From Paracentrotus lividus (Eukaryota; Echinodermata; Echinoidea; Camarodonta; Echinidae), in assembly GCA_940671915.1 (NCBI GenBank), contig CALNVZ010003430.1, positions 16,731,316 to 16,795,315 of the forward strand: a stretch of 64,000 nucleotides of DNA, written 5' to 3'. Below, piece by piece: positions 1-13,084 of this stretch (position 1 is the first letter of the stretch; the number at the start of each line of letters is the position of its first letter). The notes below the pieces were generated by a model, which searched no databases, was not told where the DNA came from, and worked only from the letters and a program-made list of their open reading frames with translations. The position numbers and the translations under genes are program-made.

Positions 1-119
1 GAAAAAAAAGTATGGTTTTAAAATTGGTTGATATTGCATTATGTGGAAACCAATAAGCTAAGTGAGGGGGGGGGGGAGAAGTGGCAAATCGAATGAATCT
101 AGTTTATAACTTTGGCTGG

Positions 120-390
120 TATCTCACTTTTCGGGAACTACTTTGAAACAACTTTAAGACAGCTTTGAAACAAGTTTGAGACGGGTTGTTGAGACGTCGC
201 GGAGACGTCTCCGAGACGTTCCATGAATCGCGGAAAGTACTTTGAGACATTTCTCTGAAACTGCTTTGAAACAGATTTTGAAAATTGTCGTGGAGACATC
301 TCGGAGAATTGTCCTCGACAGAATAAAGACAGAATAAACGTTTTATCCGTCGCGAAAAAAAAAATTCAGTTGCGGAGACGTCTCCGCGAT
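120..390. repeat. Degenerate repeat with GAGACGTCTC palindromes
   Basis: Short units of the form CTTTGAAAC and GGAGACGTCTCC recur several times; the latter is a 12-bp palindrome seen near 200 and again near 376. No coding frame is supported. It is probably part of an interspersed repeat lying 3' of the known SPATA20 exons, but I cannot name the family. Confidence 0.5.
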
Positions 391-1036
391 ACCAAGAGAG
401 AGAAATAGAAAGGTTAAGGGGTTAAAATAATGTTCACTATTTTAGATATATAATAAAACATTAGTTGCATGGAGATTAAGCCTGTCGTTTTCCGATTCTC
501 GCTAGGTTATACTTATCACGATAATGAGAGGGTTGATTATCTGATATTTTGCTTAAACTATTTTGTTGTAACTATGTAATGAAATATAAAGTATGCCAAA
601 TGCAGTACGGTATATTATAAGTTAAAAGTCCCGCTTTTATTTTAAAACTTACACCTCCGCTTTTAATGAATGGTGCTTAGTCAAAGGTGCCATTGTCCAG
701 AGGTGCGAAGCCGGCCGCTATGATCTTTAATCCATATTTTATAGAAATAATTTGAAAGAAACAGGATCTCTTTTCAAGTGCTATTCAGTAGGCTCATCGA
801 TCGAATCGTGCAGGGTGCTGCACATGCATTACGCACTTTGAATTGTGAGTCTACTGGAAAGGAAGAAAGCGGAACTTTTGCAAAATGTTTTTTTTTTCTT
901 TACAAAATAACGCGTCTTATACATGTATTTGGTTTTGATGACTATGCCTTACAGTGTTAGATAGAAAAAATGTCTGCCCTTTTATGTTTACATTACAAAT
1001 CACGAAAATGACCGAGTTAGATGTAACATGTAACAT

Positions 1037-1446
1037 TTTCGACTTTAAGTTCTTCCGATATATAATATATTTTCGCTACTTAAAACGGGACGATTTCATT
1101 CCATAACTAAATAATTAATTACGCAAATGTACCCGCTCCAACTTTATTTCATGAAGGATTTATTTCGAAACATTATCGTCTTTAAGTTCTTCCGATAAAT
1201 AATAATCTTCGCTACTTAAAACGGGACGTTTTTATTCCATAACTACATAATTAATTACGTAAAATTGTACCCGCTCCGACTTTATTTCATGAAAGATTTA
1301 TTTCGAAACATTATCGACTTTTTCCGATAAATAATATATTTTCGCTACTTAAAACAGGACGTTTTCATTCCATAACTAAATAATTAATTACGCAATTGTA
1401 CCCGCTCCGACTTTATTTCATGAAGGATTTATTTCGAAACATTATT
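1037..1446. repeat. Three-copy tandem repeat, unit about 135 bp
   Basis: Three head-to-tail copies share the landmarks TTCCGATAAATAATA, CGCTACTTAAAAC, CATAACTAAATAATTAATTA, GTACCCGCTCC and GGATTTATTTCGAAACATTA in the same order. Copies begin near 1037, 1178 and 1313. They differ by point changes and short gaps, and the middle copy carries one extra A-run. No protein-coding content. Confidence 0.85.
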
Positions 1447-2843
1447 GGCTGCGAGTTCTTCAGATTCCCGGGGGTCAAGAAGCTGGGTCTACAAATGACA
1501 ACTGCATATAGTTTAAAAACAACATCGCCGTTAGATTCGCCTTCTCTAAGCGTCTTGGCCTCGATCATCGCTGACCGAACGGGCTAAACTATTGTTCTCG
1601 GGATATCCTGAATGCAGCCTCCTACATTGGTCAGATAATTCGTTTCACCTTCATTGGTAAACAAGTGTTGCTAAGGCGCTTTCGGGCAGTACAGCCCCGG
1701 TGACAACAAAATGTCTTATTATTCTGAACGCCCGGAGTCCAAACGGAAGTCAAAACTTCGCAGCACGTTTTTCTCCTTGATTTTGATTCCAAGAGCAACA
1801 ATTCTCTCTAGCCGTCCAAAGCTAAGGTATTCTCCACTTCTATTTAACTCTCTTACCAAGCCTCGCGTCGCTTATAATATCAAATTAAGCAAAATGAAAT
1901 CCAGGCGATCAATAATATCAACATAAAATGGGATTTCAAAAAATCTGCGCACTCATCTCTCATTTCGACGTGACGTATCACACTATAAATCATCTCCCAA
2001 GCTTTAAAAATCTTACTCAACCTATAACACAAATGCTCCAATTTATCAATGTAAGCCATAACACAATATTACTCACTTACTTGGTCATCAGGAGATCGAA
2101 TTCCAGTCTAGATTTTTACACCCCACTTTGATTAAAGAAACAATAGGAATAAATATATCTACAGGTTATAACATACTTAGTTTCTCATGGTCTACCTACA
2201 TACCTGGCTGTGGACAATTTAACGGGCTCCTCCAAATCCCCTCGCTGTCACCAAAAAAGCTGTTCTGTACATTTGCCTTGAAGCAATTTTTTCTTGAACC
2301 TTTGACCCTCAAAAGCTGAAGGGTCATCACTGGTTTTGGTTGCACTGCTGAACCTTCAGACTTCTATAATCTAGTGCTTTTGCAGTTCCAGGGCGTACTC
2401 CTGTTGTCCCGCCATGCATATCAAATAAACCATTATATTCATAAGTCTATAAATCTGTAAGTTTATATAGCATTGCAAAGGCAAGCTCCTTATTACCTGT
2501 CCCAATGTTTAACTTGAAAAACTCCAAGTAGATATCTCAGACCTTCAAATGATAACTTTTTCCTCACTTTCCCAATCACATTTATCTAAGATGGGACTTT
2601 AACAGTAGCAGAATCAAAAGAATGGAATTAGCTACCCTTGTCCATCAGACAGTCTGGCTCTATCATGCAACTATATTTGGTTGTCGTGTAAACTCCACAA
2701 AGTACTCTGAGCTTTTAGTTTTAGCTGAATGTGAGAAATCCACAATCATTGTCAAATGTACACGAAGGCTGACGTGTGCATATTGAACATATCAATGAAA
2801 AAAAATGAGCAGAATACTATAATTCTGAGATATATGCACTAAC
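1447..2843. other. Unassigned interval 3' of the SPATA20-like exons
   Basis: On the minus strand this follows the last SPATA20 exon I can place, whose 5' splice site is at 2842-2843. Later exons of the gene should lie here or beyond the left window edge, but no stretch gives a convincing SPATA20 translation. A splice-donor-like CAG|GTATGT occurs on the minus strand near 2200. Short open frames here have no recognisable domain and look random. Confidence 0.4.
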
Positions 2844-5800
2844 CTGCCTTGCAATTGTTTCAAGTATCGTCGCAAACCCTGGTCTACCAAACCTGTCATG
2901 AGGTGGGAAATATGTTCCCCCCATGAGGGGTTTAAGGTCAGGGGTCAACCAGACGTTCATTGGCCAACCACCCCCTCCAGCAGTTGCCTACAAAAGATGC
3001 AATATGGACAATCAATAAATAATGAATACCATCAATTAAGTTATTTCTTTCATGCTTATTTCTCATTCTCCAGTGACACAAACATTGTGAGAAATCTTTG
3101 TATCATAAAAGAAGTTCTAGAATTATATACTTATTTATAAAATTCTTTTTACTGTCTAAGTGACTGAGCATAAACTACAGTGATTAAGTGTACCTAAAAC
3201 ATAGAGTGATACAGCAAAATTATTTGTAAAAAAACCTCCAAAGGTTGTTTGCATGTACATACAGTATACAGACCCTATAAAAAAAAGGCCCTTAATTCAT
3301 ATTTGTACCTTTAAAGCAAAATACATTTGTTTACCAGATTTTGTACAGGTGTCTACGGAAAAGTGATATTAAAAGGTGCATTTTGCTCTCAAAATTTAAG
3401 TTAACCCGTTGTATACTGAGAACTTTTCTTGAAGCCGAATGAATCGTGATTGTCAAGCATGCTTGCACAAAATTCTTTTCATTTAAAGGTGAGACAAAGA
3501 CAGCTTTAAAAAGATCAATGTCAGATAATCTGAATTATATAAGGTCTTTATATGTTTATGCAATCATGAGTGAAATAAACGGTCGACAAGAGGGATGTTC
3601 TATGTGCGGGCTTAGTATACAACGGGTTAATACTTTTAATCAGAGACAAATATCCAAATGAACAATGGTCTGATATAAGTAACTCAATTTTCACCAAAAG
3701 TGTATTTAGAGCCTTTTGCATAATATTATACATGTAAGCTCTTCATAATAAAACTTACTTGAATGAATGTCATGTAGACCCTATCTACGTCTGGTCTCTC
3801 TTCTCTATCCACTTTAATGCTAACATAGTGTTCATTCATCAGTTTTCCAATGTCACCATTCTCAAAGGACTCCTTCTCCATCACGTGACACCAGTGGCAT
3901 GTTGAATAACCAACTGTAAACACAAAGGAAATTTAAGGTTAAACAAAGGAGGTGAAAATATACATCCTTGTTGGACACCATTGGCCTTCTCAAAGGACTT
4001 CTTTGCCATCTAATACAGTTAAACAGAGGAGATGAAAGTATACACTTGTGTATATACTTTTGTATCAATTGCAAACTTGAAACAACCATTCTGACTGGTT
4101 CACAGTGCAAGAAGGCTTCAAAAGGATCCGATCCTGATTGGCTATACCCTAGGAGCCAAGGGCCGTTAATCAGCATTTTTGCTGGGGAAGGTTTGAAGGT
4201 CCTATCTAGAGTAAAATTTTGCGCTGATTCCAAAAATGTCACTCTTACTGACCGTACCTGTGACACTTCGGCCATTTTGGCCAATTTTTGTCCAAAAATG
4301 ACCATTTTGGTCACTTGTGGTCAAGGGTATTTTATTTCTATAATTTTTGCCGATAAATGGGATTTTTAAAACCTATCTGATGTAAAAATGTGCGCTGATT
4401 CTAGAAAAAGTGGTTTTATTGACTCGGTGGGTCATTAAAGGGGTCATTGTGGTCAATTTCGGCCAAAAGTTGTCATTTTTATCATTTTGGGGGCCAAAAT
4501 TAGACCAAAATGACCATCAGAGTCAACCAAGTGATGGTCTTCCCACCCCCAAACCATTTAAAAAAACTTCCTTGGGTCTAAAACAATACTCCCATACCAT
4601 TTTCCTAAAATATTTGGACAGCCCTGGTCATTTAGGCTAGTTTGACCGAAAGTGACCATTTTGCCATTTTGCAGGATTTTACTATACAGGCCTATGTATT
4701 ACGTGTATTAGTGTATACACGTGTATATACACTGTCCGTCATAAAGGTGGAATATTTTTTTGCCGCTATAGCGACATGATTTTGCTCTGACTTTAATTTC
4801 TTGAATTTTTGTTGTCCCTGCTTTTACTTTTTGGGACCCTGGTCATATCTTGGACGTTCCCCAACCCTTCACGTGGACCTTTTTACAGAAAAGTTTTGTC
4901 AACCCCCGTGATGCCCATTTTTGTCATTTTTCCTCATTTTGGGGCCCCTTTTTGTTTCCCCGGCCGATCAAGCCCCCCTCAGTCCTACCCCCAGGAAACG
5001 CGACTGAGGTGTACTGTTTTATATTGTTCTTTAAGTTAAATCTATATTTCTGGGGACAGGCTAAGGTCTCTTGTCTAGGGGAGGGGTTGAAGTAAAAAAC
5101 GAGATTGGTGAAAATTCGAAATATTTTATTCCATCTTTATGCTGAAAACAAAAGAAATGAAAAACCACCTTTAACCCTTAAATATCATCATTTTTCCCTT
5201 ACATTTTGTTTAGCCATGATGACGAGGCTGTAAATAGTCATTATTGATAATATTTTATTTTGATTAATGTTTGGTTGAGATTTTACATTACAATTTAGGG
5301 AAGATAGAAATTTCCATGGTGTAAAAATGAATAAAATGAATGTTGAACCCAATCAAAATAAATTTCGACCCCTCCCCTAGACAAAAGAGTCGAACCTGTA
5401 GCCATAAATCTAGATTTAATTTCTAGAACGATAACAAATCTCCACCTCAGACGTGTTTTCTTGGGGGTAGGACTGAGGGGGCCGTGGTGGGTCGCGGGAA
5501 CAAAAAAGGGCCCCCAAAATAAGAAAAAATGACCAAAATTGCCATCTTCTGGGGGTGACAAACTTTTTTGAAGAAAAATCCCCGGGAAGGGTTGAGGGAA
5601 CGTCCAAGATATACCCAGGATCCCAGAAAGTGAAAGCGGTGACAAACACATTCAAGAAATTAATAACGGAGCAACGTAATGTCGCTTGAGTCAGAAAACA
5701 ATATTCCACCTTTATGACGAACAGTGTATGTAGATGTATTATCCTTTCTTTCAACTCATTTCACTAAAGAGTTGGCTAGTGGTGGAGAAGTGGCAACAAT

Positions 5801-8800
5801 TGATGCTGATTTCAAAAATAGAGGTTTTATTCAACCTACCCATAAGGTTCTGGTCACTTACTGGTCACTTATTGACCGAAGGTTGACCATTAGCCAAGTG
5901 AAATAAAAATACGATTTACAATAAATACAGTGCCTAAAACATAGTTAGACTGTGTCTCTAAGCACTTAACAGACATTTTTTTATCATCCCGGTCATCAGA
6001 AACATATTTACCCCGCACACAATATGTGCACATTCTCCACTCCCTACTTAGCATGCTGACCACGAACTTTTAAAAGAACCAAAAAAAAAAAAATGTTTGA
6101 TATTTGCTTTCACAACAAAATGCATGCACAAATATGACAAGCCTGAAAATTTGTGGTATTTACTGTGATTTAATCATTGTAATGTCCACTGTTGCGGTTC
6201 TTACCACTTTGACCCGCACTGACCATTCCTATATGCAAATGGTCAATGTGGGCTAAAATTGCAACAACCGCCAAAGTGTGTGTATACAGTAATCCATTAT
6301 TTAGTCTACAATGCACTAATTGTCTTGATTTCAATGTTTGTTAATGCCAATCCGCTTAAAAACTGATTATTTGTCGCACACATTAAGTCTGGTCATTTTG
6401 ACCACTGTTGGGTCAAAAGTTAAGCAATAATTTTATGTCATTTTTTTTTTCATTTTTAAATACAATTTCAATCAATCAGTCTGTATTGTGTAAAATTGGT
6501 TGCCAAAAAATCAAATTGTAAAAGCGGCATGATCGTGTAAGCAAACACAGAAAAGAGAAATTCATAGCTGATCATGCTGACCCAAGCTGTTTCATGTTGC
6601 TTGATGTGTGTGTCCTGAGCGAGTCCAGTATTAATAAACCAACATGACAATGTCCTCAATGCCTTTCTAAAGGTCGGAAACTTCTCAACTAGGGTGGAGA
6701 GTCATGTCCTCTTGATATTATCGTATCATGATAACATTTGAAGTCTTCTTTTAATGTGAGGCAAAAAAAGCTACAGATATTTTGGTCAAGATATTGAGGG
6801 ATGTCCAGTCTTTCCTCTGGAAGATAAGTGTTTGATACTCGTGGTTGTATTGGATCATTTCTGCATAGACACACTAGTGTGACAAACATGGTGTAATGTA
6901 AATTCCAGTTTGGGATGAAATGAGTGGAATGGGTTAGACTCTGTGTTTCAGTTATAGAGCTGTGAGAACCATATTTTGATCTGTTCACATTCATGATAGG
7001 AAAACGATCAATGTCTTCTTTGAAGCGAACTGCCACAATTAGGCATGCCATTATGTGCTTGTATATATTTCGTTTATATTTGTGGGTCCTGTACAGGGAA
7101 TCACCTCCTGATATACATGGGTTGTCTGTTTCTGTTCTCGGACGAACAACACTCATTTCATCCTTTCCACCAAAATCAGGGAGTAACAAGAAATTTCCAT
7201 TTACAGTCAGCTTCTCTTTAGAGTGGTTTGACCAAGCCATGAACTTAGTAGGTGGACAGAGAAGTTCCATGGAGACTTGAACGAGTGCAAGATATTGACA
7301 CAAGTTTTCACTTAGAAGAGCTTTGACCATAATATGACTGTGCTTCTAGCAGAAAGATAAAAGATGCTGGTGATGTGAAACGAACATTGCTAAACCTCTG
7401 GGCATGGTACAAAATCATTTCTTCGGGGATATATGAAATATCTTCATAAGAGTTTATGAAAGACCTTATTAGATAATTTAAGATAAGGATCTGCCATAAA
7501 AAGAATGACTGATAATACTCTCTAGCCTGCTCTCTGATTTTAGTAAGAGATATTCCCTGCTTGGTCATCGAGATCCTGTAGAGCCATGATGGAGGTGTCC
7601 ACAGATTGGTCAACTAGTGCTTCCAGAATCGATGACAACTTAAGCACAGATAAGCATCTCGTATAAGTGTGGATGATGGGTATCCATGTACAGACTAAGA
7701 TAGTGTATACAGGCACATAATGGCATGCATAATAATTATGGTGGCTTTCTCATCAAGAAAGACGTTGTTTCTCCTCATCAAGTAAGATTGAAACAAGATC
7801 AACCATTTCCAGATTTACCTGCTGAAAATGGACTAAGTAACATAAGTCACCACTGTCATGCAATTTATCATACCAATTAACCTTGTTTGCCACCTAGGGC
7901 ACTAGGCATTAACGATCATAGACAACTTGAAGATTGTGGCACTTCTTCATACTTAGGAGAGAGATAACCCACTAGACATCTTCAAGATCTTACCAAAATT
8001 TGTGGTGCCATTACTTAACGTTAATTTTTATTCCAGTTAATATAATTAGTTTCCAGGAGGATATGTATTCCCTCACCTGGTTGAAAATGCTTTCCTGAGA
8101 GGAAGGCATTGCTGGAGCCTTGGTTAAGGACACGGACTCGCTCATGACACATGTCACAACATAATAACTGGCTTTGCTAAAATGGTTAAGTAATTGAAAG
8201 TCGTTGAATAACATTTCTCATGACATTCTTCTTCAATTGCGATATTCCAAATCGTCAGATCAGACGGACATGTGTATTTGAAGTCATATATGAACTAAGT
8301 CATTATATTAGAATTCATGTTGCTATGGAAACTACACTATTGGCATCTTGAATTAGTATGATCAGCTTCGAATTTACACTTACTGTGATGTGCTTATAAC
8401 ATCATGGCGATAACACGATTGTTTTCTTTATATACAAATTGTACAATGTAACGCTTAGTGATTGAAATCTTTATTTTATTTATGAATTAAAAAATTGACA
8501 TAATATTAGTGCCTAGTACCTTTGACAGAAAGCGGCGCCAAAGTGGCCAGAAATTTTTTAGTGGGGAACAAGAAGTTTTAACGGGGATGAGCATCTACAA
8601 ACTTAAACTAATACAAGAATTGCGTTATAGACTATTTAAAATGGTAAATTACTCTCACTTTGCGGTTGTTACATTTTGGACCACACTGACATTTGCATAT
8701 AGATATACGATGATATAGGAATGTCAGTGCGGGCAAATGGTAAATTATTTGTAATCACCTTTGGCGGTTGTTACCATTTTGACCCACACTGACATTTGCA

Positions 8801-11001
8801 ATAGATTATCATGATATAGGAATGGTCAGTGCGGGAAATGGTAAATTATTTGTATCCACTTTGTCGGTTTTACCTTTTGACCCACACTGACCATTTGCAT
8901 ATAGGATGGTCAGTGCAGATAAAAGTGGTAAGAAGCGCAAACAGTGGACATTACAATGATTATAATCACAGTAATACACAAATTTTCAGGCTTGTCATAT
9001 TTGTGCATGCATTTTGTTGTGAAAGCAAATATCAAAAAAAATTTTTTGGTTCTTTTAATAGTTCATGGTCAGCATGCTAAGTAGGGAGTGGAGAATGTGC
9101 ACATATGTTGTGCGGGGTAAATATGTTTCTGATGACCGGGATATGATAAAAAAATGTCTGTAAATATTAATTGCTTAGAGACACAGTCTAATTAGTTTGG
9201 CACTGTATTTTGTAAATCGTATTTTTATTTTCATTTGGGCTAATAGTCAACCTCGGTCAATAGTGACAGTAAGTGACCAGAATCTTTATGGGTAGGTTAA
9301 TAAAGCCTCTATTTTTGAAATCAGCATCAATTATTGCCACTTCTCACCCTGCCAACTCTTTAGTGAAATGAGTGAACGAAAGATAATACATCTACATATA
9401 TACCGTATACACTAATACACGTAATACACTAGGCCTGTATACGTAAATCCTGCAAAATGGCAAAATGGTCACTTTCGGTCAAACTGCCTAATGACAGGCT
9501 GTCCAATATTTTTAGGAAATGGTATTGGGAGTATTGTTTTAGACCCAAGGAAGTTTTTTTTAAATGGTTTGGGGTGCGGAAGACATCACTTGGTTGACTC
9601 TGATGGTCATTTTGGTCTAATTTTGGCCCGACAAATGAATAAAATGACAATTTTTTGGCCGAAATTGACCAAAATGACCCTTTAATGACCCACCGAGTCG
9701 ATAAAAACCTTTTTCTAGAATCAGCGCACATTTTTACATCAGATAGGTTTTAAAATCCTTTATCGGAAAAATATAGAAATAAATACCTTGAGCCACAATG
9801 CCAAATGGTCATTTTTGGACAAAATTGGCCAAAGTGGCCGAAGTGTCACGGGTACGGTCAGTAAGAGTGAATTTTTGAATCAGCGCAAATTTTACCTCTA
9901 ATAGGACCTTCAACCTTCCCAGCAAAAATGCTGATTAACGGCCTTGGCTCCTAGTGTACTACAATTGAATTGTTTCTGAATCCTGTCAAAGACAAAATCC
10001 GAATAAGGAATCAACTGCATATAATGTAAGTTCAAAATTATGAAGAACTTCCAATCAATATATATTGAACTACTCTAAACCATACCTGAAAGAAAGATAA
10101 GTTTGTTCTCGACTTTAGCTTTATCAAAGGCTTCTTGTCCCCACGGATACCTGAAATATATGAAGCAGAATGATGTTAATACAGACCTGCCAACAAAAAA
10201 GCGTATTCCATACTTTTTCTATCCTCTTTCGCTTCTTAAGGGGGTACTAAGATCTATAGATGTCTATGAATGCACAGCACCATCATGCCATACTGCATCG
10301 CACCTGTCTTCATAGAAAACATTTAATTGTCCAATGAATTGTCTATGTCCCTCATTTACCAGAACGAATGCCTTTGGTGCAGGGATGACACACTTGTCAA
10401 AATGTTTGGCATATTTACCTTGTTTTCTATTGAAAATAATTGAATAATAAAAGGTTTTCAGGTCGACAGGTGGATGGAGATTGACATATTTATGATCTGA
10501 ATAATTATTGACATCTAATAAGTTTGGTACCCCTTATCCAAATAAAAAAAGGAAAAAATACGCTTTTAGGTTGGCAGTACTGTTAATACGTGCTCATCAA
10601 GAGCTTTCCATGGAAAAAAAAATACATATAACATATATCTTAACAATCATGATCCACATGTTTACATTATGTCCATCATGATTTTTTACAGCATCAACCA
10701 TTGGCAGAATAAAGGAATTTCTGATAAGAATGATAAATGACTTACTACAATATTAAGTATCATGATGTTACTACCCTAATGTACAATAAAAAACACAAGA
10801 TAACCTTGGTTTGATTAACTTGCAGCTACCATGCTGGTATCCATATTTCTATCACTTGTTCCACAGAAGTTACACTCTCACTCACCAATCTACAGGGTTG
10901 CTGGCATGTTGCAGCAAGTAAGGCGATTTCTCCTGTGCAAGTCTGTTTCCTCCTGCCATTGTTCTACCACTGGCTTCACCATCGCTACTACTAGAAGCCA
11001 T
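2844..11001 (-). CDS. SPATA20: SPATA20-like protein (thioredoxin-fold DUF255), 5' part, four exons
   Basis: Four coding exons on the minus strand join in frame: 11001-10886, 10150-10086, 3913-3759 and 2987-2844. All have GT-AG borders. Exon 1 begins [14 protein letters not shown] and carries [15 protein letters not shown]; exon 2 continues [12 protein letters not shown]; exon 3 has [17 protein letters not shown] and [18 protein letters not shown]; exon 4 has [17 protein letters not shown] and [16 protein letters not shown]. This order matches the N-terminal thioredoxin-like domain of SPATA20, including the CxxC motif CHWC. The family also has a large C-terminal glycosidase-like (six-hairpin) region, which is not found here, so the model is 3'-partial. 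The acceptor before the ATG (TTTCTCTCTTCAG, exon starting at 11017) implies an upstream non-coding exon. The molecular role of the family is poorly defined; in mammals it is linked to spermatogenesis. Intron 2 is about 6.2 kb because of a transposon insertion. Confidence 0.93.
3925..4052. repeat. Partial local duplication next to SPATA20 exon 3
   Basis: The intron just upstream (minus strand) of exon 3 holds a degraded echo of exon 3: CTTCTCAAAGGACTTCTTTG at about 3986 resembles TTCTCAAAGGACTCCTTCTCC inside the exon at about 3860. The run GGTTAAACAAAGGAGGTGAAA near 3938 recurs near 4018 as GTTAAACAGAGGAGATGAAA. This looks like an old tandem duplication of roughly 100 bp that included exon sequence. 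Confidence 0.6.
4730..5726. mobile_element. Nested 997-bp Tc1/mariner-like foldback element
   Basis: The element has inverted arms of about 380 bp (4730-5110 and 5330-5726) around a loop of about 220 bp. The termini are CACTGTCCGTCATAAAGG and CCTTTATGACGAACAGTG. It is flanked by TA on both sides. The right arm of the host foldback at about 9393-9400 shows the uninterrupted sequence (GTATATATGTAGATG), which acts as a paralogous empty site and supports a TA duplication. No transposase frame is visible, so it would be non-autonomous. Confidence 0.85.
6689..7613 (-). pseudogene. Unrecognised broken open frames inside the foldback
   Basis: Two minus-strand frames, 7613-7308 (101 codons) and 7330-6689 (213 codons), overlap slightly in different frames. 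This could be one longer frame broken by a frameshift. The residue composition is protein-like (for example [13 protein letters not shown] and [17 protein letters not shown]), but I recognise no transposase, nuclease or other domain. They sit in the unpaired core of the foldback element, where a captured or decayed element gene would be expected. Alternatives are chance open frame or host exon fragments. Function unknown. Confidence 0.3.
8641..8935. repeat. Three-copy tandem repeat of about 97 bp in the right foldback arm
   Basis: Copies start near 8641, 8738 and 8838. Each contains ATGGTAAATTA, a GCGGTTGTTAC-like block, CACACTGACATTTGCATA and a reverse GTCAGTGCGGG block, so every unit is itself partly self-complementary. 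The left arm of the foldback (about 6190-6280) carries only one such unit, so the arms differ in copy number. Confidence 0.75.
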
Positions 11002-12189
11002 CTTGACTTGTAATAATCTGAAGAGAGAAAAAAATTATAATATTGTACCAGCATATAAGTAAATTATTCTAATGAAATGTGAGCAACGGGGCAAAACCCG
11101 CAAAAAATTACAAATGCAACGAAGTAGCAAATCATGAAAAAAAAATGATCAATACATTTTCCATTTGGGGGTTGAACTGAGTCATTTCGATATTAATCCA
11201 TCATTCCTCAAATTATTCCTAAATCTAATAAGTAATGTATTTCTCTATATTTTGAAATGGCGGTATTTTCACATTCATTAAAAGTTCTGCTGTTAACAAA
11301 TACATGTACAGCTTACAGACTTCATGTGTAATTCATTCTATGAAAGCAGCTCTGTATCATTTCTGAATGTTCTGCCAACATTAGAACCGAAATTCTGGAC
11401 ATAAAATGATGTAAACTATTCTAAACACAGATGATAATAGATATACTCAAACTATTGACCAGTAGGCCTACTGAATATTTTGTTGTGAATGGTGAGTTGT
11501 AATTACACAAACTTGACTTTTGAACCCATATCCATCTCATCAACAACACATCTTTAAAATCCAATCATTCATCACTATATACAAATGGCATTACCAAATC
11601 TTACATAGGCCTTGTTCTGATTGAAGTACAGCTGTTGTGTGTTGTCTTGAGTAGATGTGGATAGAGTCTCGCTACCCTTATCCCTCGTCTAAGCATTGAT
11701 CTCAACATTAGAAACTCACAGTATCTGCATCACGTGAACAAGCTAGAAAAAAAAAAAGTTTTTTTTTTTTTTTTAAACCATCAGAGCTACATGTTAGGGG
11801 CCTACTGTTGCCACTTCTAGTGATGCTTTGCATTATGTAAGACAATCGAAGCAAAATTGAAGAAAGAGAAAATTTGTTGTAATAAGTAAAATAAAGAAAG
11901 TAGAAGTATAGCATTCATGATTGTACTTGTATTTCCACAGGCTCGTTCTTTTTAAATGGTGTTCCAGGATGCATTTCTGTGACAAAATCATCAGCCTTGA
12001 ATTTGCACAAAACATTCATCAAAATCGCATCACTTACACCACAAAAAAAAATCACCATAAAAACATCTAAAACAAGACTGCACACTTTTTCTTAATTGGA
12101 CAGCAGCAAGTACGTATTTCCACTTTTGGTATCGCTATTAAAGCAAGTGAGCTAACGTTTTAGCAATCTTATGGATAAACCGACCAGCC

Positions 12190-12208
12190 CCCGTCGCGAA
12201 GCGACGGG
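12190..12208. other. Perfect 8-bp hairpin with GAA triloop
   Basis: CCCGTCGC-GAA-GCGACGGG is a perfect inverted repeat with a three-base loop. The centre reads GCGAAGC, the sequence known in vitro as an unusually stable DNA mini-hairpin. Confidence 0.9.
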
Positions 12209-13062
12209 AACTGACGAACCAGTAGACATATTTGGCGAAGTTTTGAAAATATCTATACAAGAGCCACAAAATATTTCGTGTCAAAATATACCTTATTTGA
12301 ATTCATATCACATTGAATCAAATCTTAGAAGTTTTTCCTCGAATTGGTGACGATCTGCGAATGTTTCACATGAAGTAATCAACTAATAATGTAGAAAAAT
12401 ACAGGAAATTGAGTCATCAACGTACTATTTTCCGTGCGTGCGTTGTCTTCGCCATAACGTCTTCGCACAGTAAAATGACGTATAGAAAAATGGCAGCAAT
12501 GGCACCAACACTATGAGAAGAGACACGGCCAACGTGAAAATTTCCAATTTGGTAAGTCAAATAGCTTCTTATATACTTTCTTTTAGTTCGTGTTGACGCT
12601 GTGTAATACATTCATAGAAACCTTACAACAACATTTTAACATTAGATGAATTAAAATTGACCAGTATAATCACCTTGAGGCGCTCATCATCGCTGAATTA
12701 TTTCGCGGTACATGAGGGTGGTGGATCAGATTACGCCCTCCCCTCTCCCTTCGGGCAACGGAGGCTGTGTATAGTTATCTTAGTGGTGAAATAAAATGTG
12801 TGCTGCTGGTATGGCGAATTTTGGTATGAGAATGACATGTAACTTCTGGGTTGTTAGTCAGTTGCAGCGAATTGTGCATGGTGATACACATGTTTTGAGA
12901 ATATAGTCTTAAAAAAAACATACCATCCTTGTCAAATGGAGGTGCTAGAGCTAGTCCAGTCAAAGAAGCATTGAATGTTTACATCATGGATAATTTTGCA
13001 GATCCACTTCACCTCTTGTGTTGTTCAGTCTTCAGAATGTTGTGATCAAAATTCATAGACCC

Positions 13063-13084
13063 GGGGGGGGGGGGGGGGGGGGGG
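13063..13084. repeat. Poly-G tract of 22 bases
   Basis: An uninterrupted run of 22 G follows CC. Such a run is a potential quadruplex former, and its exact length is unreliable in most sequencing methods. Confidence 0.95.

Larger units (their letters stand above)
4152..9951. mobile_element. 5.8 kb foldback DNA transposon in the SPATA20 intron
   Basis: The two ends are long inverted copies of each other. The left arm runs from 4152 to about 6270, interrupted by the nested element at 4730-5726. The right arm runs from about 8870 to 9951. The terminal sequence is GGAGCCAAGG/CCTTGGCTCC, flanked on both sides by TA, which is consistent with a TA target duplication. Matching landmarks include GTTAATCAGCATTTTTGCTG near both ends and GTGTATTAGTGTATAC in both arms. 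The long composite inverted repeats recall the TU foldback elements described in sea urchins, but the family assignment is an inference. The middle (6300-8640) is unpaired and contains only broken open frames with no recognised transposase. Confidence 0.8.
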
